NCBI GenBank assembly: GCA_013398955.1
Contig: VWPU01014161.1
Span: 62,001 to 126,000 of the forward strand
From: Callaeas wilsoni
Taxonomy: Eukaryota; Chordata; Aves; Passeriformes; Callaeidae
Direction of reading: 5' to 3'
DNA length: 64,000 nucleotides
Every line of letters begins with the position of its first letter. Positions within the stretch are counted from its first letter, which is position 1. Under the pieces are notes generated by a model, which worked only from the letters and a program-made list of their open reading frames with translations, made no database searches and was not told the origin of the DNA. Below are positions 35,520 through 48,082 of the stretch, in pieces. The position numbers were made by a program, and so were the translations under genes.

Positions 35520-37128
35520 CAATGAGGGGAGGTCCTCTGATGGACTTCATGCTTACAAAGAAAGAGAATTTCATGGAAACATAAAGATCAGGGAGTAGTT
35601 GACTGTGGCAACCGCGAGCTGGTGGAGTTTAGAATTCGGAAAGGAGGAACCATGGCAAAAAGAAGGGTCATAACCCTGGTCTCCAGGACAGCAGAGTTTG
35701 GCCTATTCAGATAGTTATATTGCAGATTTGTATGGGATACAGTTCTGGAGACTTCTTTTTAAAGGTCATCTTCTCTCAGCTAAAGAGTGGTCCATCCTCA
35801 TAAGTAGGTATAAAAGCAAAGGTGGTAGGAGGACTGCCGCTCCTCTATAAACTCAGTCACAAAAAGGGACAAAGCAGGAGGTGGAAGCTGAGACAGGTAA
35901 CCTCAGAGAGGTTAGGGGGGTTAGGAAAGGCAGAGCCCACCTAGAGTTAAATTTTCTTGTGGGGGACGTGCTGGGCAACAAGGTCTTCTGCAGATATATC
36001 CACAACAAAGGGAAGACTGGAAAAAAATGTGTCTGCTGCTGAATGGGGCAGTGCACCTGGTGACAAAGGACAACGCAGTTAATGGGCTGAGAGACTGTAT
36101 GCTGCCTTCAACTTGGTCTTTACTGGTCTTATCCTTCATCAGTCTCAAGGTCTTGAGACCAGTGGGAAAGACCGGAAAAAAAAGACTGCCTTACTGGAGG
36201 AGGATCATTTAGAGAACCTGTGAATACACTGGGTGAAGACAAGTTGGATACACCCATGAGTGCCGAAGGAGCTGATCAATGCTGGAAAGCTACTTTCCAT
36301 TCTCTTTCAAAAGTCAAGGCAACTGGGAAAGGTTCATGAGTACCAATACAGAGAAAAGTTCACTGTCTTTAAGGAAGGTGAGAAAGACTATATGGGGAAC
36401 TACAGCCCAGGCAGTCTTGTTTCAATCACAGGGAAGGTGATGGAGCATATAATCCTGTAAAACTTTTCTAAACTCAAGAGCAAGAAAGTGACTGGAATAG
36501 TCAGCAAGGATTTACAAAGAGCAAAAACATGCTTGAGCTGATAGCCTTCTGCAATGAAACTGAGGAAAAGGGGATGTTCATCTTGGCTTTAGCAGGGCTT
36601 TTAACATTGGCTCTCATAACATCATTAATGATCTAGATGTTGGGGCAGAGGGAAGACTCAGTAAGACTGCAGACAATAAAAGGTTGGAAGGAGTGGTTGA
36701 CACACCAGGGAGTTGTGTGGGCATGCAAAGGGACATGACCTGACCAGGCTGGAGAAATGGGCTGGCAGGAATCTCATGAAGTCCAATAAGGGGAAGTGCA
36801 GACTCTTGCACCTGGGGACAAAAAGTTCCATGTACCAATAGACTCTGGGAGCCAACCAACTGAAAAGCAGATCTGCAGAGAAGAAGAGTGGGGAACACTG
36901 GTGGAAAACAAGCTGACCGCAACCCAACACTAAATAATTGTAGTAAAGAAGGTCAAGAACCTCCTGAGCTGCATTAAAAGTGGTGTTGCCAGTAGGTCAA
37001 AGGATATCACCCTGCCCTCTGCTCTACTTACAATTGTGCATAAACAATCAACAGAGCTGTAAAGAATATGTGGGGGTCAGTTGGGAGATCTCTAGGAGTC
37101 CTTTTCAACTCATCTATTTTGTGATTCT
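35520..37128 (+). mobile_element. Old, decayed CR1 LINE spanning endonuclease end, RT and 3' end
   Basis: Several CR1 ORF2 landmarks occur in the right order. At about 35590-35720 is the end of the endonuclease region (CTGGTGGAGTTTAGAATTC; CAGCAGAGTTTGGCCTATTC). At about 36395-36460 is the reverse-transcriptase segment NYSPGSLVSITGKVMEHIIL. At about 36640-36830 is the segment corresponding to the 'GACACACC...GGGACATG' region and CTCTTGCACCTGGGG. At about 37085-37128 is a 3' terminus resembling CCTTTTCAACTC... TTTTGTGATTCTG. Stops and indels are everywhere. The interval between the RT end and the 3' terminus is far too short, so an internal deletion is likely near 37030-37080. It is older than the neighbouring copy at 33365. 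Confidence 0.8.
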
Positions 37129-40100
37129 GGCCAAACAAGTAAGTAAGAAAACACACTTTTTAGTCTCTCCATATTGAGTAGAAGAAATCAGTGTTCTGAT
37201 TCACATGGCAGTCTCTATCCTATTAGCTTATTCATTGATTTTAACATAAAGCTCAGAAAAATGTGCTTGGCCCATAGTTCTCAGTGAAGTGACACAGTCA
37301 CAGCTTTCCACTGCTGTAATGGAAATGACACCACTGAAGTGGATGTGACTATAAAACAACTGATGATGTGCTGCTTTGCATAGAGAAAAAGAAGCAGTGT
37401 TTTCAAAACTAACATCACTGCAAAACTGTGCTGGTAAGTTTGAAAATCCCTCTAGTAAGAAACATAATTGAAAAGAATGCCAAAACATGGCTAAAACTGC
37501 TTAATTAGATACATTCTGTCCCACTCTCTGGTATTTATTACCTTTGTCATCCAGTGTATTATTATAGACTCTGAAGGTCAGACTTCAAAGTCTTGCTTTA
37601 GGTCCTTTCATTTGCTCAAAATGGCCTGGTCTTGATGTCCTCTGCCAAATTTTTTCCTGCAGAGGGTTTATCAAGCATTTATGAAATTTATATTTGGCCT
37701 ATGATTTCTCTTTTCTAAAACTGGAGGAGATACGAAACTCATCCAATTTTAATTAGTTCCTTAAATGGGTCATTATCATATCTGAAATATCTGAATGAGA
37801 TTCTTGGAGCTGGCACATCTTCTTAGAGGGTGGCATATTCAGATGCTTTACATAACAGGATTACAAGGCAAGAAAGAGCTCTATAATTTTCCCCAAAGTG
37901 GTGCAATGCAGAAGGATGTGATGTATACTAGCTGAGAATTCCCTGGGGACACCCAATGCAAACAAGTGCCTATCATGTCCACACGTTTCAAGGACATTTT
38001 TGTTTCTTTGCTAAGTATAGAGGGTATCAACAAAAGAGGCAGAGGCTTGGACTCATGCCTCACTTCAGAGGCTAAGAAAAAGCTTCATTGCCTTCCTCTG
38101 CAGTCACTGGGGAAGGAGAAGCAGGGTCTTCCCAGCCTGTCTGTGAGACACAGCCCAAGTCCCAGCCACCTCATGACAAAAATGACTTCTTGCCAGCCAA
38201 TAAAAGCAGTGAAGAAAGCCTGAAGGAAACAGGCCTGACAGCCTTTCCATGCTCTTCCTGCATACATACACGTGGCTTGCCTCCACTGCTTTTGGTCTTC
38301 TCATGGTGTTTGGCCTTTCTTACCTTCCTGCTCTGGATACAGAAGTAACCTTCAGTGCCAGCCTCTACTGTGGGTCAGATTGCTTTTCAAAGTCCTTTTA
38401 AATACCACCAGGCAGTAAGCAAGCTATGTCCACTATGACGGCTTTACCACCATACCCTGTGATGTCCTTGGGGGGAGCTGGAGCCTGGCATTCTTATTTT
38501 CACCCGTATTACATTCTCAGCTATGCTGGCAAAAAGGACTGAAAATAAACAGGGAGAGAGTTTTGGTGCAGACAAGCATCCATGTCTTGGCTCCTGCCTG
38601 CTCATTTGAGTAAACAAACAGTGTGTGATCCCCTAATGATCCAAATATATTCTACAAAGAACAAGTGTTTTTTACTCACAGCTATTTATCTCATGTTTAG
38701 TTACTGGGTGGCAACCTCCAATATGAAATGCAAGGCTGCATACAGAGGAGAGTAAATAATCTGCCCAGAATGGTCCCCTGCAGCCCTCTGATAAAAGGAA
38801 ATGTGAGCAGAGGTGCACCTTGACCAGCTGGAGTTTCCAATTGTGTTTGCAGAAGCTCAGGTTGCAGGCTGTGTAAAAGCTTTTCTTGCGTAGTGGTTAA
38901 ATCAAGCATTAGCAGCTGCTGTTCACTGGTGCATGTGGAATTAAAGCCAGTGACAGGTTTAAAAAAAACAGAAAGAGAAAACACATGGGACAGTGCAAGG
39001 AACAAGGGCTGGTTGATGTTATCGCTCAGCTGCAAACAGCAGAGCAGGAGAGGGGAGGGAAGGGAGGGCTGCTTATCCCAGTTATTCCAGCTTGCTGCAG
39101 ATTCAGAGGGTCTCTGCTTTCCTTTTAACTCCAGTTCCCAGAACAGTGAAACAAGGAAGAAAACAAGTAGAAGGGACTTGGGGGTGGGCAAGGCAAATAA
39201 AATACAATAATGGCAGTGTCCTAAAGTGAGCTAGGAGAGGAAACTGTAAAACATGTTCTCATGCAAAACAGATGGTTAGCTTTCCACCTTGAACTGCAAT
39301 TATCTGATTCTTCCAAAACAAGTTTAGTAGCATTCATGTTAGGGGTGGTATCACCTTCTGTTTTCTCCACACTTACCTGCATTAGAATACACAAAACTCG
39401 GTAGCAACTAATATTTCAAACCTGAATCCAGGGAAGCGCTTAAACACAGCCTGAAAATGAGGCTCATCATTAGTCTCACCAAAGTCAACAAGCTATTGAT
39501 TTGATTAAATTTTAACAGGTACTTGAATGCTTTGCTAGACTGAGATCTCCCAGATGCTTTTACTTGCTAATTCCCCAAAGTGCTGAACAAACGATGCACC
39601 CAACCCTCCTCCTAGGCAAGTCTGCCTGCCAGCTGTGTTGTGGCTTGGGAGGCTCCGTGCACACGCATCCATTGTCACGTCGCGGCTGCTGCAGGTTCTT
39701 GCCTGGGACTGCCTGTGTGGGGCACTGCCCTCTCACCTCCTGCTCAGCCCAAGGGAGGTGAGCCAGGGTCCAAATACAGACTGGGCCTTGGTTTGAGTGA
39801 TGGAGATCAAGGAGCCTCTGCCAAGCTAAAATGTTTAGGAAGATGGTACCTTCTGTCTTGCCAAGCATGCTGGAGATTGCCGCCTCTCCATCGCCATGCC
39901 TGAGCCTCAGGGAGGGGCACATTAGCTGCCAGGATGGAAATGTCATCGTTAGATGGTCATTTTTTCCTGCAGTAATCAAAGGAATTAAACACAGACCATT
40001 CTTTTCCTTGGGGACATAATACGTTTACTTGATTTCATATTCATTTCGTGTCACAAATCGTCAATGACTCCTAAAACAAAAAGAGTAGATATGGGCACCT

Positions 40101-42430
40101 CCACTGTGGGTATAAATTCAGGGCAGAGTCTCTGTTGTCAGAAGTCTCCACTTTGGAGTCAAGACATGAAGTAGAGTAATTATTTTTTTTTTACTCTGAG
40201 TTATTTAATGCTGTCCTGTACTTGAAAAAAGGAACATTTCTCAACCACAGAAAAATGATTGTAGGTGTGGACCAAAGCTGTAAGTTCCATTCATTCACAC
40301 TGCTGCCTGTATAAAATGAAGACGGTTGTACAGCTCCCTTAAGCTATACATGTCCTGGGCTTCAAAGCATGTACAGGAAACACACCTACATAAATACATG
40401 GATTTCTGAAGCCTCAGGTTAAAAATGTAATACAAGGCTTATTGACTTGGTGTATTATGCTCAGTCTAGTAATTCTGTATCATGCTATGCAATTAAAAAT
40501 GCCAAGTTGCTAGGGGAAATTTAAACTATCCTTCTCAAAGAAATACCCACGCCATGACTCAGAATTGGCTTTGGGCATAGACAAAGTAGGGAACCAGACT
40601 GCTGGAAGGCAAGTCTGTCATAGGTAGCAGTGCATATACCACAGCTTTGAAAAATCCTTGGACATGTGCTGAATTCTGGATGCTTTTAGTTAGGGCAAAT
40701 GAATTAAATCTTAGAGTAGATGCCCTAATTGCTTGTCTCCAGTGATTGCACGTGGAGCTGGGGCCTGGCACTCTGGGCAAATTTCTCACCCTACCACTGA
40801 ACTCAGGCACCATGAGTTGCACTGCCTACATACTTTGTAATGGGTGCAAAAAAAAAAGGTGGTCAGAGTATGAGGGTGTGAGGGTGTGGTGAGCCATTTT
40901 TTGTACCTTTTTCAAGTAAGCAATCAAACAGAAAAAAATTCATCAATGCATTGTGATTTACTCTAAAACTTCTTAGAAAAATCTAGATTGTTTCTGTCTT
41001 TGGCTATTAAATTTGATTAATACGGCCAAGCAGGTGCAAATGCTGAAGTAAATGTTTAAAAAATACTGTTATCCTTCTCTCTGTTATTTTCCAAATTACT
41101 TTCTTCCTTTCTGACTGTATGATTCATTAGATTGTATTTCAGAGACCACTAATCAGGCTAAGTGCCCATGGCTCGGGGGAGAGTTGCAGTTTAGGAAGCA
41201 CCCAGTGTACAGCCCCATTTGAGCACTGACATGAGGTGGGGCATTCCAGGTGTAAGCACCTCCAGGCGTTCTCAGTGATAAAAATACACACACTTCTTGA
41301 AATGCTGATTGCAGTGCACAAGGCTTTCTTGCAGGGAAAAAAAGCAGTCTTGGAACTGCTATTCATTTATCACAGCTGTTGCTTCTCAAATCAGATGCTG
41401 TAAAGATTAAGAACAGGATTGAAAAAAGCACAGTGGGGCTTCGGACCAGCCTTTGCACATCAGCTCCATGATCTCTAACCTCAGTGTAGCTCGCTGCTGC
41501 TGAGCCATCATTCATCACAGTGCCTCCAGTTCCCCGCGCCAGCAGGTGCCAGTCCAAGATCAAAAGAAATCACAGCAAGTACAGTTTTTCTGTACTTACT
41601 GTGAACATGAAGAGGCATCAGGGCTGTAAAGAAACATGAATAAAGACAGCTTCTTTACCTTTCTTCCTGTGAGTTATGTGGTGACTCAAGGTATTTTAGA
41701 GAAACACACACAGAAAGAATAACCTTCAGCCAGACACGACTCAGCCTTTTGCTTGCAGAAAAAAATGCAACAAGGCGTTGCTTGATGTTGTTTTCCTATC
41801 CAGACACTGTCAAGACCTGTTTGGACGCCTCGTCCTATTGAAATAGCTGTGTGCTCTAAAGAGCAAAATAGTATTAATCTTCAGCTCTACTAGAGTTCTT
41901 AACATTTTACCAGGGCTTCACAAATAGAAGCTGAACTGCATTCATAACCTTGATATGTGAAGTAGTAAGCTGACAGCGAGGTAAGATAGCAAGCACTCTT
42001 CCCCTCCTACAGATTGATAACAGCCTCACTCAGAAATGACAGTGTCAAAACAAGTGTCCATGATCACAAATCTGGACAGTGGTCTGAATTCAGTGTACTG
42101 ATGGGTTTTTTGTAAAAGTCCCTTGGGAAAAAGAGTAGAAATATCACTTTCCATGGGTAAGATGGCCTTGAAAAGCAGAAGCCTGCCAGGTGCAGAGGAA
42201 TATGCCTCTCAAAGAGCTTGCAGGAACAAATCAGCCACAAATGAAAAGAACTGAAAGGCAGGGAGAATGATAAGGGTAGATTTATACTGAAAGGTTTGAT
42301 CCTACAAAGATATATGGACGTGGTGACCTCTGTGCACTGGGGCTGGGCTCTGCAGAGCATCCTGCAGCTCCTTCGGGGCATTACCTGACAGCCCAGCTGC
42401 TCAGATGCAGTTCTCAGAGGGCAGGGGTGC
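37129..42430. other. Unannotated DNA, small structural motifs only
   Basis: No gene is recognised in 5.3 kb. Longer frames (164 codons at 38697-39191 on the - strand; 139 codons at 39560-39979 on the - strand) lie in locally GC-richer DNA and overlap frames on the other strand. One G-quadruplex motif is annotated separately. Confidence 0.5.
39052..39068 (+). other. Potential G-quadruplex motif
   Basis: GGGGAGGGAAGGGAGGG contains four G runs of at least three with 1-2 base loops, which satisfies the usual quadruplex pattern. No nearby gene gives it an obvious role. Confidence 0.6.
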
Positions 42431-43007
42431 TGTCCACAAAAATTGGATTCATTACCTGGTGTGCAGCAAGCCAGTAATTAAACATTGGAGAGAGACATTG
42501 ATTATTTATTTATTTCAGAGCTGTGCAAGCCTGAGTGCTCGGTGGAATTCCACAAATCAAGCACACCAACTATCAAAACTTTTTACTATTTATAACTTTT
42601 AGCAAACAAAGGAGTTAGTGTTCATTAGATACAAGTTACATAGTTCTCATATTAATTAGCATTCTATCTTCTATTGGTTAATGATTCTCTTGCCTCTCAT
42701 GCTAATTAGTCCCATGCTCAGTGTTTCTCTTCTTTTGGGTCAGTGGGTTTCTTGCGCCGGTGGTCAGTGAGTCACTGGTTGCAGATCTCCCCCTGCCAGA
42801 GTTACCTTTTACCCAGCTGGAGCAGGTTCCAGCACAGTTGCTGAGTTGGGTTTATTAGTTTCTGCCTTATCTTGGAAGTTCTGCCATTTGTTTTTGTGGT
42901 CCATAAATTCTGCATTTTTTGTGCCCTCTATTGGTAGGCATCCTTCTTCCCAAGCTGTGTTAACATCCCCCTAGGTCTGAGATCATGTCCGGCCCTAAAC
43001 CTTAACA
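42431..43007 (-). mobile_element. Solo LTR of an avian endogenous retrovirus (ERV), ~577 bp
   Basis: On the - strand the element runs from TGTTAAGGTTTAGGGC to TTTTTGTGGACA, with TG...CA ends. In LTR order it shows a CCAAT box (ATTAACCAATAG, near 42675), a TATA-like ATAAATAG (near 42590), and overlapping AATAAA poly(A) signals (GAAATAAATAAATAA, about 42505-42520) about 75-90 bp before the 3' end. This is the U3-R-U5 layout. No retroviral internal coding sequence is present on either side, so it is a solo LTR left by recombination. Flanking 5-bp sequences (GGTGC and AGGCA) do not form a clear target duplication, so exact ends may be off by a few bases or the duplication has decayed. Confidence 0.75.
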
Positions 43008-46000
43008 AGGCAATTCTACCAGGAAGTAATTTCCTTTTTTAACACAAGGACATCACTTAGACCCTGTTAGCTGCTCTCAGATTAATGGTTTAAATCTCCC
43101 TTCTTATTGATTGGGTTCGAAAGTATACAAAGATCAAGGATTAAAGAATATTCTTTCTTAAGAAAATTTTACATATTTCACATTTTGCAATAATCCTGAA
43201 GACCGGGATGGAGGTTAGACCAACCATTCCCATGTATGACAAAGACTGAATCATCTGATGAGGATAAATACCCTTCTGGAGAGTGTTATTTGGGGCAAAC
43301 ATAGTAAGATACATTCTTCAGCCCTCCCTCAGTTGATTCACACCCACAGAATAAGTAGGATTGACATTGGTAATATTTATTAGTTAAGTACATTGGAAAA
43401 ATGCCTCTGTATTAAGCTACATAATTAAATCTGTAAAGTTGAAAACTGACAGCTGTTTAAGGTGAGATGTTTCTGCTTTCATGACATGATCCATAGTAGT
43501 GATGATGATGAATAATCTGTCAGAAGATGTAAAAAGAGCCTAAATTATGTGGCTTATTACTGGTTACAATAGCTATTTGATCATTGTCTTAAAACTGAAT
43601 GTTTATCAAAGGCTTCTTCTCTTCCTAACTTTTGGGGTCTAGAGTTTTTAAAGCTTTGCTGTAAGACCATTTGACTAAGGTGTCTCCAGTAGCTCTGAGG
43701 AAAGCACTGGGTGCAGAGCAGGGTGGATGTTAACATTAGTGGAGTGTAGAGTTCAAAGTGTTTTCCCTGTTTCTATAAGATGGAACTGCTGTAAGAACTG
43801 CTGTAAGTGTAGCTTTTTGTTGTCAAGCATAAGACAAGGCGTGCTGTTCAGTTAGCAGGATGCCTATCCAGCACAAAAAAGCAGAAGGATAACATCTGCA
43901 TTTTGCTAGGATCGGAGTTTAATCTGACACCACCGAGAATGTCTAACTAACCCTTTTTTAATTTGTTTATTTGCACTGCAAATGGAATATTCTTGTGTCA
44001 ACCCAGTCAAGATCTCTATAAGTAAATGCAGGATTCCTCAAGCAGTCATCAGGATATGGTAGACATTAAGTCCTGTGCCACACTCCTCATTAAATTAATC
44101 CCCAGTTCCTTAGGAGTTTCCAGACTGTTTTCTCTCCTAGCAGGGCTGGACTGATGGGAAGTGAACAAGTAACAGCTCTTTATCTAAATCACTGAGCTGC
44201 TGCACCGGCATGCGAGGAAATAGCCTTTGCTCAAATCAAACAAGCAGGCCAATTAAATTGGTAGATTTTCCTCTTTGGAGAAAAAAGCTGTTAGTAAAGC
44301 TCTAAGTCACAAGGCTGCACTCTACAAATGAGATAAGGCCATCATCCAGGCAGTGGGTTTGCCTCTCCTCTTGAGATATCACTGTGCTGCTGCTGTGAAA
44401 GCATAGGAAACCAGGTCATTTTTTAGCTAATTTGTCTCTTTGCTAGTTAAAACCCTCTCATGTAACGCCACTTCAATCAACTTGCTGGACCACGCAATTG
44501 CTCCCTGGTAGGTTTTGTGCAGGAAATAGTGTTATCTGATAACACAAGCTACATCATAACATAAATGCCATGTTTAAAAAGCTAATCCTCAAGTTAAGTG
44601 ATTATGTGGAAATCTCGGCTCATTCAAATAACAAATATTAACTTTGTCAGGCATCACTGCTGTGGAGAAAGGCTTGAAAATAAGTACCCCAAACATCACA
44701 AACCATGAAATAAACAAAACTAATTTTAACTAATTTATACTTTAAAAAAGAAAAAAACAGACAAACAAAAAACCCCCTAAACCAAATCAACCAACCAAGC
44801 AAAAATAAAAGACCCAAATTTCCATAAATATTTCCTATTTTTATGTATGTGTTCTTTCCTTTTAAGAGAAATTTCTCAAAAGGCATTTGGGCTATACCTA
44901 AAAACATTAAACATTTTTTCTGTTAATTAACAACTAGTAAGTAAGTGTGTCACATGCTTTTTACACTGGTAATGCTACTGTTTGTAAAGAGATGAGGTGT
45001 TGCACTTTGGACAAATATACACCAACATGCTTAAAGTTTCATTTTATTTTACATTTGTATACTTAAAAAATCAGTTTCATTTCTGAATTTATTTAGGCTT
45101 TGTTCTCAAAACATTAATGTGCACTTTCATTTTGGCCCAAATCCCTTTATTATCCTGCAAAGGCCTTTTGCAATTTAAGATGATTTCCACTTTTGAAAAA
45201 CATTTATTTTTGCTATGCATTTGTACTTTTTTCATTGAACACATGAATATCTTTCTAGCACTGTTTCTTTTTACTGCGAAGCCTGAATGAGGAGAGAATG
45301 ACCACAGTAAGAGGCAGTAGGGACACATCTGGCCTAAGTACAGGGTTTTTTGGTAGCTGTTTACTCCTGCTCCCTTTTGTCAGTTTAGCTGGTAGAGATT
45401 CTGCCTTCAGTTTCAAATCTTTTATCCACACAGAGAAGTATGACTATAGAAATTTATTACAAAACTTTTCCTTTGTGCTGCATTTTACTCTAGTCATTAC
45501 CTGACTTGAATGTGCAAATTTTAACATGTTTTCCCTTTGTTTCTCGAGTCCTCTCCTGCAGCAGTTTTCACACGTTTAACATCACCCAGCAGTAGCTGTC
45601 TACACACTTCAACAGGCCCATTACGAGGCTTAATTTACTGTGGCCAAACCAGCTTCTCTGTGACTCACGTATTCGCCTTAGGAACTCTCTTTTTCTGGTA
45701 CCTGGTATACATGGGAAAGGAGGTGGAAGTTTTTCACTTGGTGTTAAACTGCTGGGTAGTAACTTAGCGGGTTATCTGTGTCTAACAACTCTGAGATGTA
45801 TACTGACAGCTGTTTTGCACAACTGATACCTTGAGAAAAATACTTTTTATGGCTGCTTTGAAAACTACCCATATTTAGAAGAATTCTAAAGGTAAAAACA
45901 GGTATTAAATTTGTTCTACATGGGCATTGTACCAAGGAGTTTTGGTTTTTTACAGCCGTGCCACTTCCAACAATAGGTAACAAAGAAGATCATGAGAGAT

Positions 46001-47544
46001 CAAAAGCGTATCGCCAAGCACAAAACAAGATTAATGAATAATGGCATATGATTGTCTGACGAGGACCTATCTCATAAAATCCTGTAAAATTTGGACATAA
46101 ATGACATGACATCATCATCACTGACCTTCTGAGACAGAGTCACACTACTGATGCTAATCTGTTCTAAGGATTTCTTGTTCTTTTCATCCCTTTCCCTTCG
46201 GTCTTACATAAAGACATTTATTCTAGGCAGGTCTCAATTACCTTTAACAGGTGTCTTCGTGATGTTAGCGGCAATCTCATAAGAAGTACGTGGAGAATTT
46301 AAGAGAGAAATCTGCTTTCATAATGAACCATAGTATATTTGTGAAATGTCTGTGCTGAAAACCTGCTGTTTATAGTGGAAATTCAAGTAGAAATTCTGTT
46401 ATCCGCTGCTCAGTGGTGCATATGCTGTCCCTGCAGAAGGTCGGGCTATATCTGCTGAGCTCTTTGAAAGCAAAGGATTTGCCATCCCTGAAAATGGCAG
46501 ACTGTCCCAGTAAATTTGTTCAGGCAATTATCAGGACCAGCTTGAAATAACATGAAAAAAGGCTTCTTCCACAGAATTTCTTCTTAAGAACTACAGGCAG
46601 CCTCTCATGGCATTCCTTTGTACATCCTGCCTCTGTCCGCTAGTGATTCTTTCCAAGAGGGCTTCTTTTTTCACGCTGACTTCTACAGTTTGGAGGTGTC
46701 ACCTGGGCAGAACAGGAGGATTTCCTGCTCTTGTTTGGGACTTCTGGCTTGCTCAGCATCCAGAAACCATGGAGATGCTCCTTGAGGAAGAAGGCTACTC
46801 CTCAGCACCCATTCCAAAGTCTGATTCTTTGGGAGTGTTGAGGGGTTGATTTTAGTGTGTGGATTTCATAGATGATCTGTGTTTCCGCTGTACACTCGAG
46901 GTGCTCAGGATGTCTGACTTACTATGCAGAACCAGCACACGCACAGTACTCCTCAGATATATTAAGCCCATGAGGTGCACACTGCACTGAAGCCTTCTAA
47001 AGCATTTTCGTCAAGAAAATCTATCTGCCTATCCTAGTGGGCCCTGAAGTGATCTTCCCAAGAGTCAGTGTCTAACACTTAATTAAATTTTCACTACTTT
47101 TCTAGGCCATATGAAACCCGAAGTCATACCCTTAACAGAACTCAAATTCATCCTCAGTGATCCATCACACTCCTTCTTCCAGTGGGTATTCATTAATAGC
47201 AAGGGTGGTCTCTTCCCTGTCATACATCCAGCTCTGCTGCACAGTTTCTTCCATGTTGCCACACTGGAAGAAAAGTGAGGGAAGCTATTTTATTTTCTTT
47301 TTCAGGAACAGTCCTCCAGGATATAAAATAGCTTTTCTTGCCAGTATTATCAGAAATGACACAGTTTGCAAAAGTCAGCAAGGACATTTCTCCAGCAGGT
47401 TGCCAATTGTTTCTAATTTGCAAGGCATCCAAAAATATTTCAACTACTGAACCTAGTTCAAATTTTTACACTCAAACCCTGTCACTTTTATAGATTTTAG
47501 AGGCAAATATCTGACAGGCTCAGGGCTAAAAACTGATGTTGCCG
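43008..47544. other. Unannotated DNA
   Basis: About 4.5 kb with no gene recognised. An A-rich stretch at about 44740-44812 produces a spurious Phe/Leu-rich frame on the - strand. A duplicated 13-bp AACTGCTGTAAG-type motif lies near 43784-43807. Confidence 0.5.
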
Positions 47545-48082
47545 CATCCCACTTTATTCATGTTGGGCCCTTGCAGACAGTGCCAAGGACTAGAATATCA
47601 GCAACTGACTGGCTCCATCCTCTTGACACCCTCCCTTCAGATGCTGATACACATTGACAAGGTCCCCTCTCAGTCTTTTCTTCTGGAGGCTGAACAGGCT
47701 CAGCTCCAGAGATGCTCTATTCCCCTACTTATCTTTGTTGTCCTCCACTGGACCTGCTCCAGGATTTCCATGTCATTCTTGTCCTGAGGAGCCCAGAACT
47801 GGACACAGCACTCCAGATGTGCCTCACCAGGGCTGAGCAGAAGGGCAGGATCACCTCCCTCAACCTGCTGGCAAAGCCCTTCCTAATGGACCCCAGGATA
47901 CCTTTGCCCTCCTTGGCCACAAGGACACACTGCTGGCTCATGGACAGCTTGTTGTCCACCAGGGCCCTCAGGCCCTTCTCTGCGGAGCTTTCCAGCAGAT
48001 CAGCTCCCAGCCTGTGCTTGTGCATGGGGTTATTCCTCCCCAGGTGCAGGACCCTGCACTGGCCTTTGTTGATTCCCTCATT
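47545..48082 (-). mobile_element. CR1 LINE fragment lacking its 3' end
   Basis: On the - strand the sequence follows CR1 ORF2 from CAAAGGCCAGTGCAGGGTCC through the 'CAGGCTGGGAGCTGATCTGC' and 'GACAACAAGCTGTCCATGAG' segments to GAACAGGCTC-type sequence (read in reverse) near 47690. A 98-codon frame with [20 protein letters not shown] survives at 47729-48025. It then loses similarity near 47640-47545 with no CR1 3'UTR or terminal octamers. Because CR1 inserts by its 3' end, loss of that end means a later deletion or rearrangement. Confidence 0.85.

Noticed and set aside
38697..39191. 164-codon - strand frame with a signal-peptide-like start
   Set aside because: There is no domain, no recognisable family, and a competing frame on the other strand; a hydrophobic start can arise from T-rich DNA.
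39560..39979. 139-codon - strand frame in a GC-richer patch
   Set aside because: There are overlapping frames on the + strand and no family resemblance or splice context.
44647..44907. 86-codon Phe/Leu-rich - strand frame
   Set aside because: It is produced by an A-rich tract on the + strand.
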